Positions 7,443 through 7,701 of a stretch of DNA of 7,701 nucleotides are shown piece after piece. Each line of letters begins with the position of its first letter. Position 1 is the stretch's first letter. Location of the stretch: positions 1 to 7,701 of the forward strand of contig CANQZT010000071.1 in NCBI GenBank assembly GCA_947628335.1, read 5' to 3'. Below the pieces are notes generated by a model. That model ran no database searches. It saw nothing but the letters and a program-made list of their open reading frames with translations, and was not told the DNA's origin. This DNA is from an uncultured Clostridia bacterium (GTDB lineage Bacteria > Bacillota_A > Clostridia > TANB77 > CAG-508). A program made the position numbers and the translations under genes.

Positions 7443-7701
7443 TGTGGACTTATAATAAAGTATTAGAATATCCAATTAAAATCAAACAGTCAAATCCAAG
7501 ACTTGCTAAATTTATTATTTCGCAATATGGTGGCCCAGATGGAGAACTTGCAGCTTCATTAAGATATTTATCTCAAAGATTTGGAATGCCAGATGAAAAA
7601 GCAAAAGCAATATTAAATGATATAGGTACAGAAGAATTAGCACATTTAGAAATGGTAGGAACTATAGTGCATCAACTAACACAAGGAGTATCGCCAGAGG
7701 A
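7442..7701 (+). CDS. cotJC: Spore coat protein CotJC, manganese-catalase family (3' partial)
   Basis: The first 86 codons are visible before the window ends. The start MWTYNKVLEYPIKIK and the core YGGPDGELAASLRYLSQRF are typical of CotJC, a spore inner-coat protein of the manganese catalase family. In that family two manganese ions are held by Glu and His side chains. E35 (in DGELAAS) and E65 with H68 (in EELAHLE) stand where the first ligands are expected. The ATG follows a strong ribosome binding site and overlaps the cotJB stop. In Bacillus subtilis the cotJABC operon is made in the mother cell under sigma E. Here the upstream operon is disconnected by the recombinase module, so expression would need excision of the insert or read-through from the recombinase transcript. 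Confidence 0.95.
   Translation, partial: MWTYNKVLEYPIKIKQSNPRLAKFIISQYGGPDGELAASLRYLSQRFGMPDEKAKAILNDIGTEELAHLEMVGTIVHQLTQGVSPE

Noticed and set aside
7529..7536. GGTGGCCC as a second copy of the junction core GGTGGCC
   Set aside because: It encodes the conserved YGGPDGE of CotJC, and the flanking bases do not match the junction arms.

Overview
The window is strongly AT-rich, with A/T-ending codons and strong purine-rich ribosome binding sites. It carries a dockerin/cohesin pair with an LPXTG-type anchor, a spore-coat gene (cotJC) and a large serine recombinase. Together these point to an anaerobic, endospore-forming, low-GC Gram-positive bacterium of the Clostridia, plausibly from a gut or rumen community. 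All genes found are on the + strand.

Region 1 (2-5520) is a two-gene surface cassette. The first gene is cut by the left edge. It encodes a very large secreted protein with an NPCBM domain, a transglutaminase/papain-like Cys-His-Asp domain, helical TPR-like and beta-rich segments, an F5/8 type C (discoidin) domain, several Ig-like repeats and a C-terminal type I dockerin. Only 32 bases downstream lies a short gene for a signal peptide, one cohesin, a Gly/Asn-rich repeat linker and an LPQTG sorting signal. The simplest reading is a minimal, wall-anchored cellulosome-like complex: the cohesin protein is the receptor and the large protein is a dockerin-bearing client. A strong intrinsic terminator (5564-5606) closes the cassette.

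Region 2 (5630-7412) is a recombination module. It has a 42-codon TTG-start ORF, not recognised, followed five bases later by a 534-aa large serine recombinase with resolvase, recombinase and zinc-ribbon/coiled-coil parts.

Region 3 (7413-7701) is the broken end of a spore-coat operon. Just 32 bases after the recombinase stop, an in-frame tail GWPWERGNY* appears and overlaps the start codon of cotJC in a TAATG junction. CotJB proteins characteristically end in a PWPWE-like motif, and cotJB directly precedes cotJC. This is therefore best read as the last nine codons of cotJB, with the rest of cotJB absent from the window. The module appears to sit at one end of an insertion in cotJB. A 13-bp imperfect inverted repeat is centred on the junction (dyad centre 7414/7415), as expected for a serine recombinase attachment site. 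The main hypothesis is that this is the right end of a skin-like intervening element that may be excised during sporulation to rebuild cotJB. The surface cassette could be cargo on the same element. The left end is not in the window, so this is inference.
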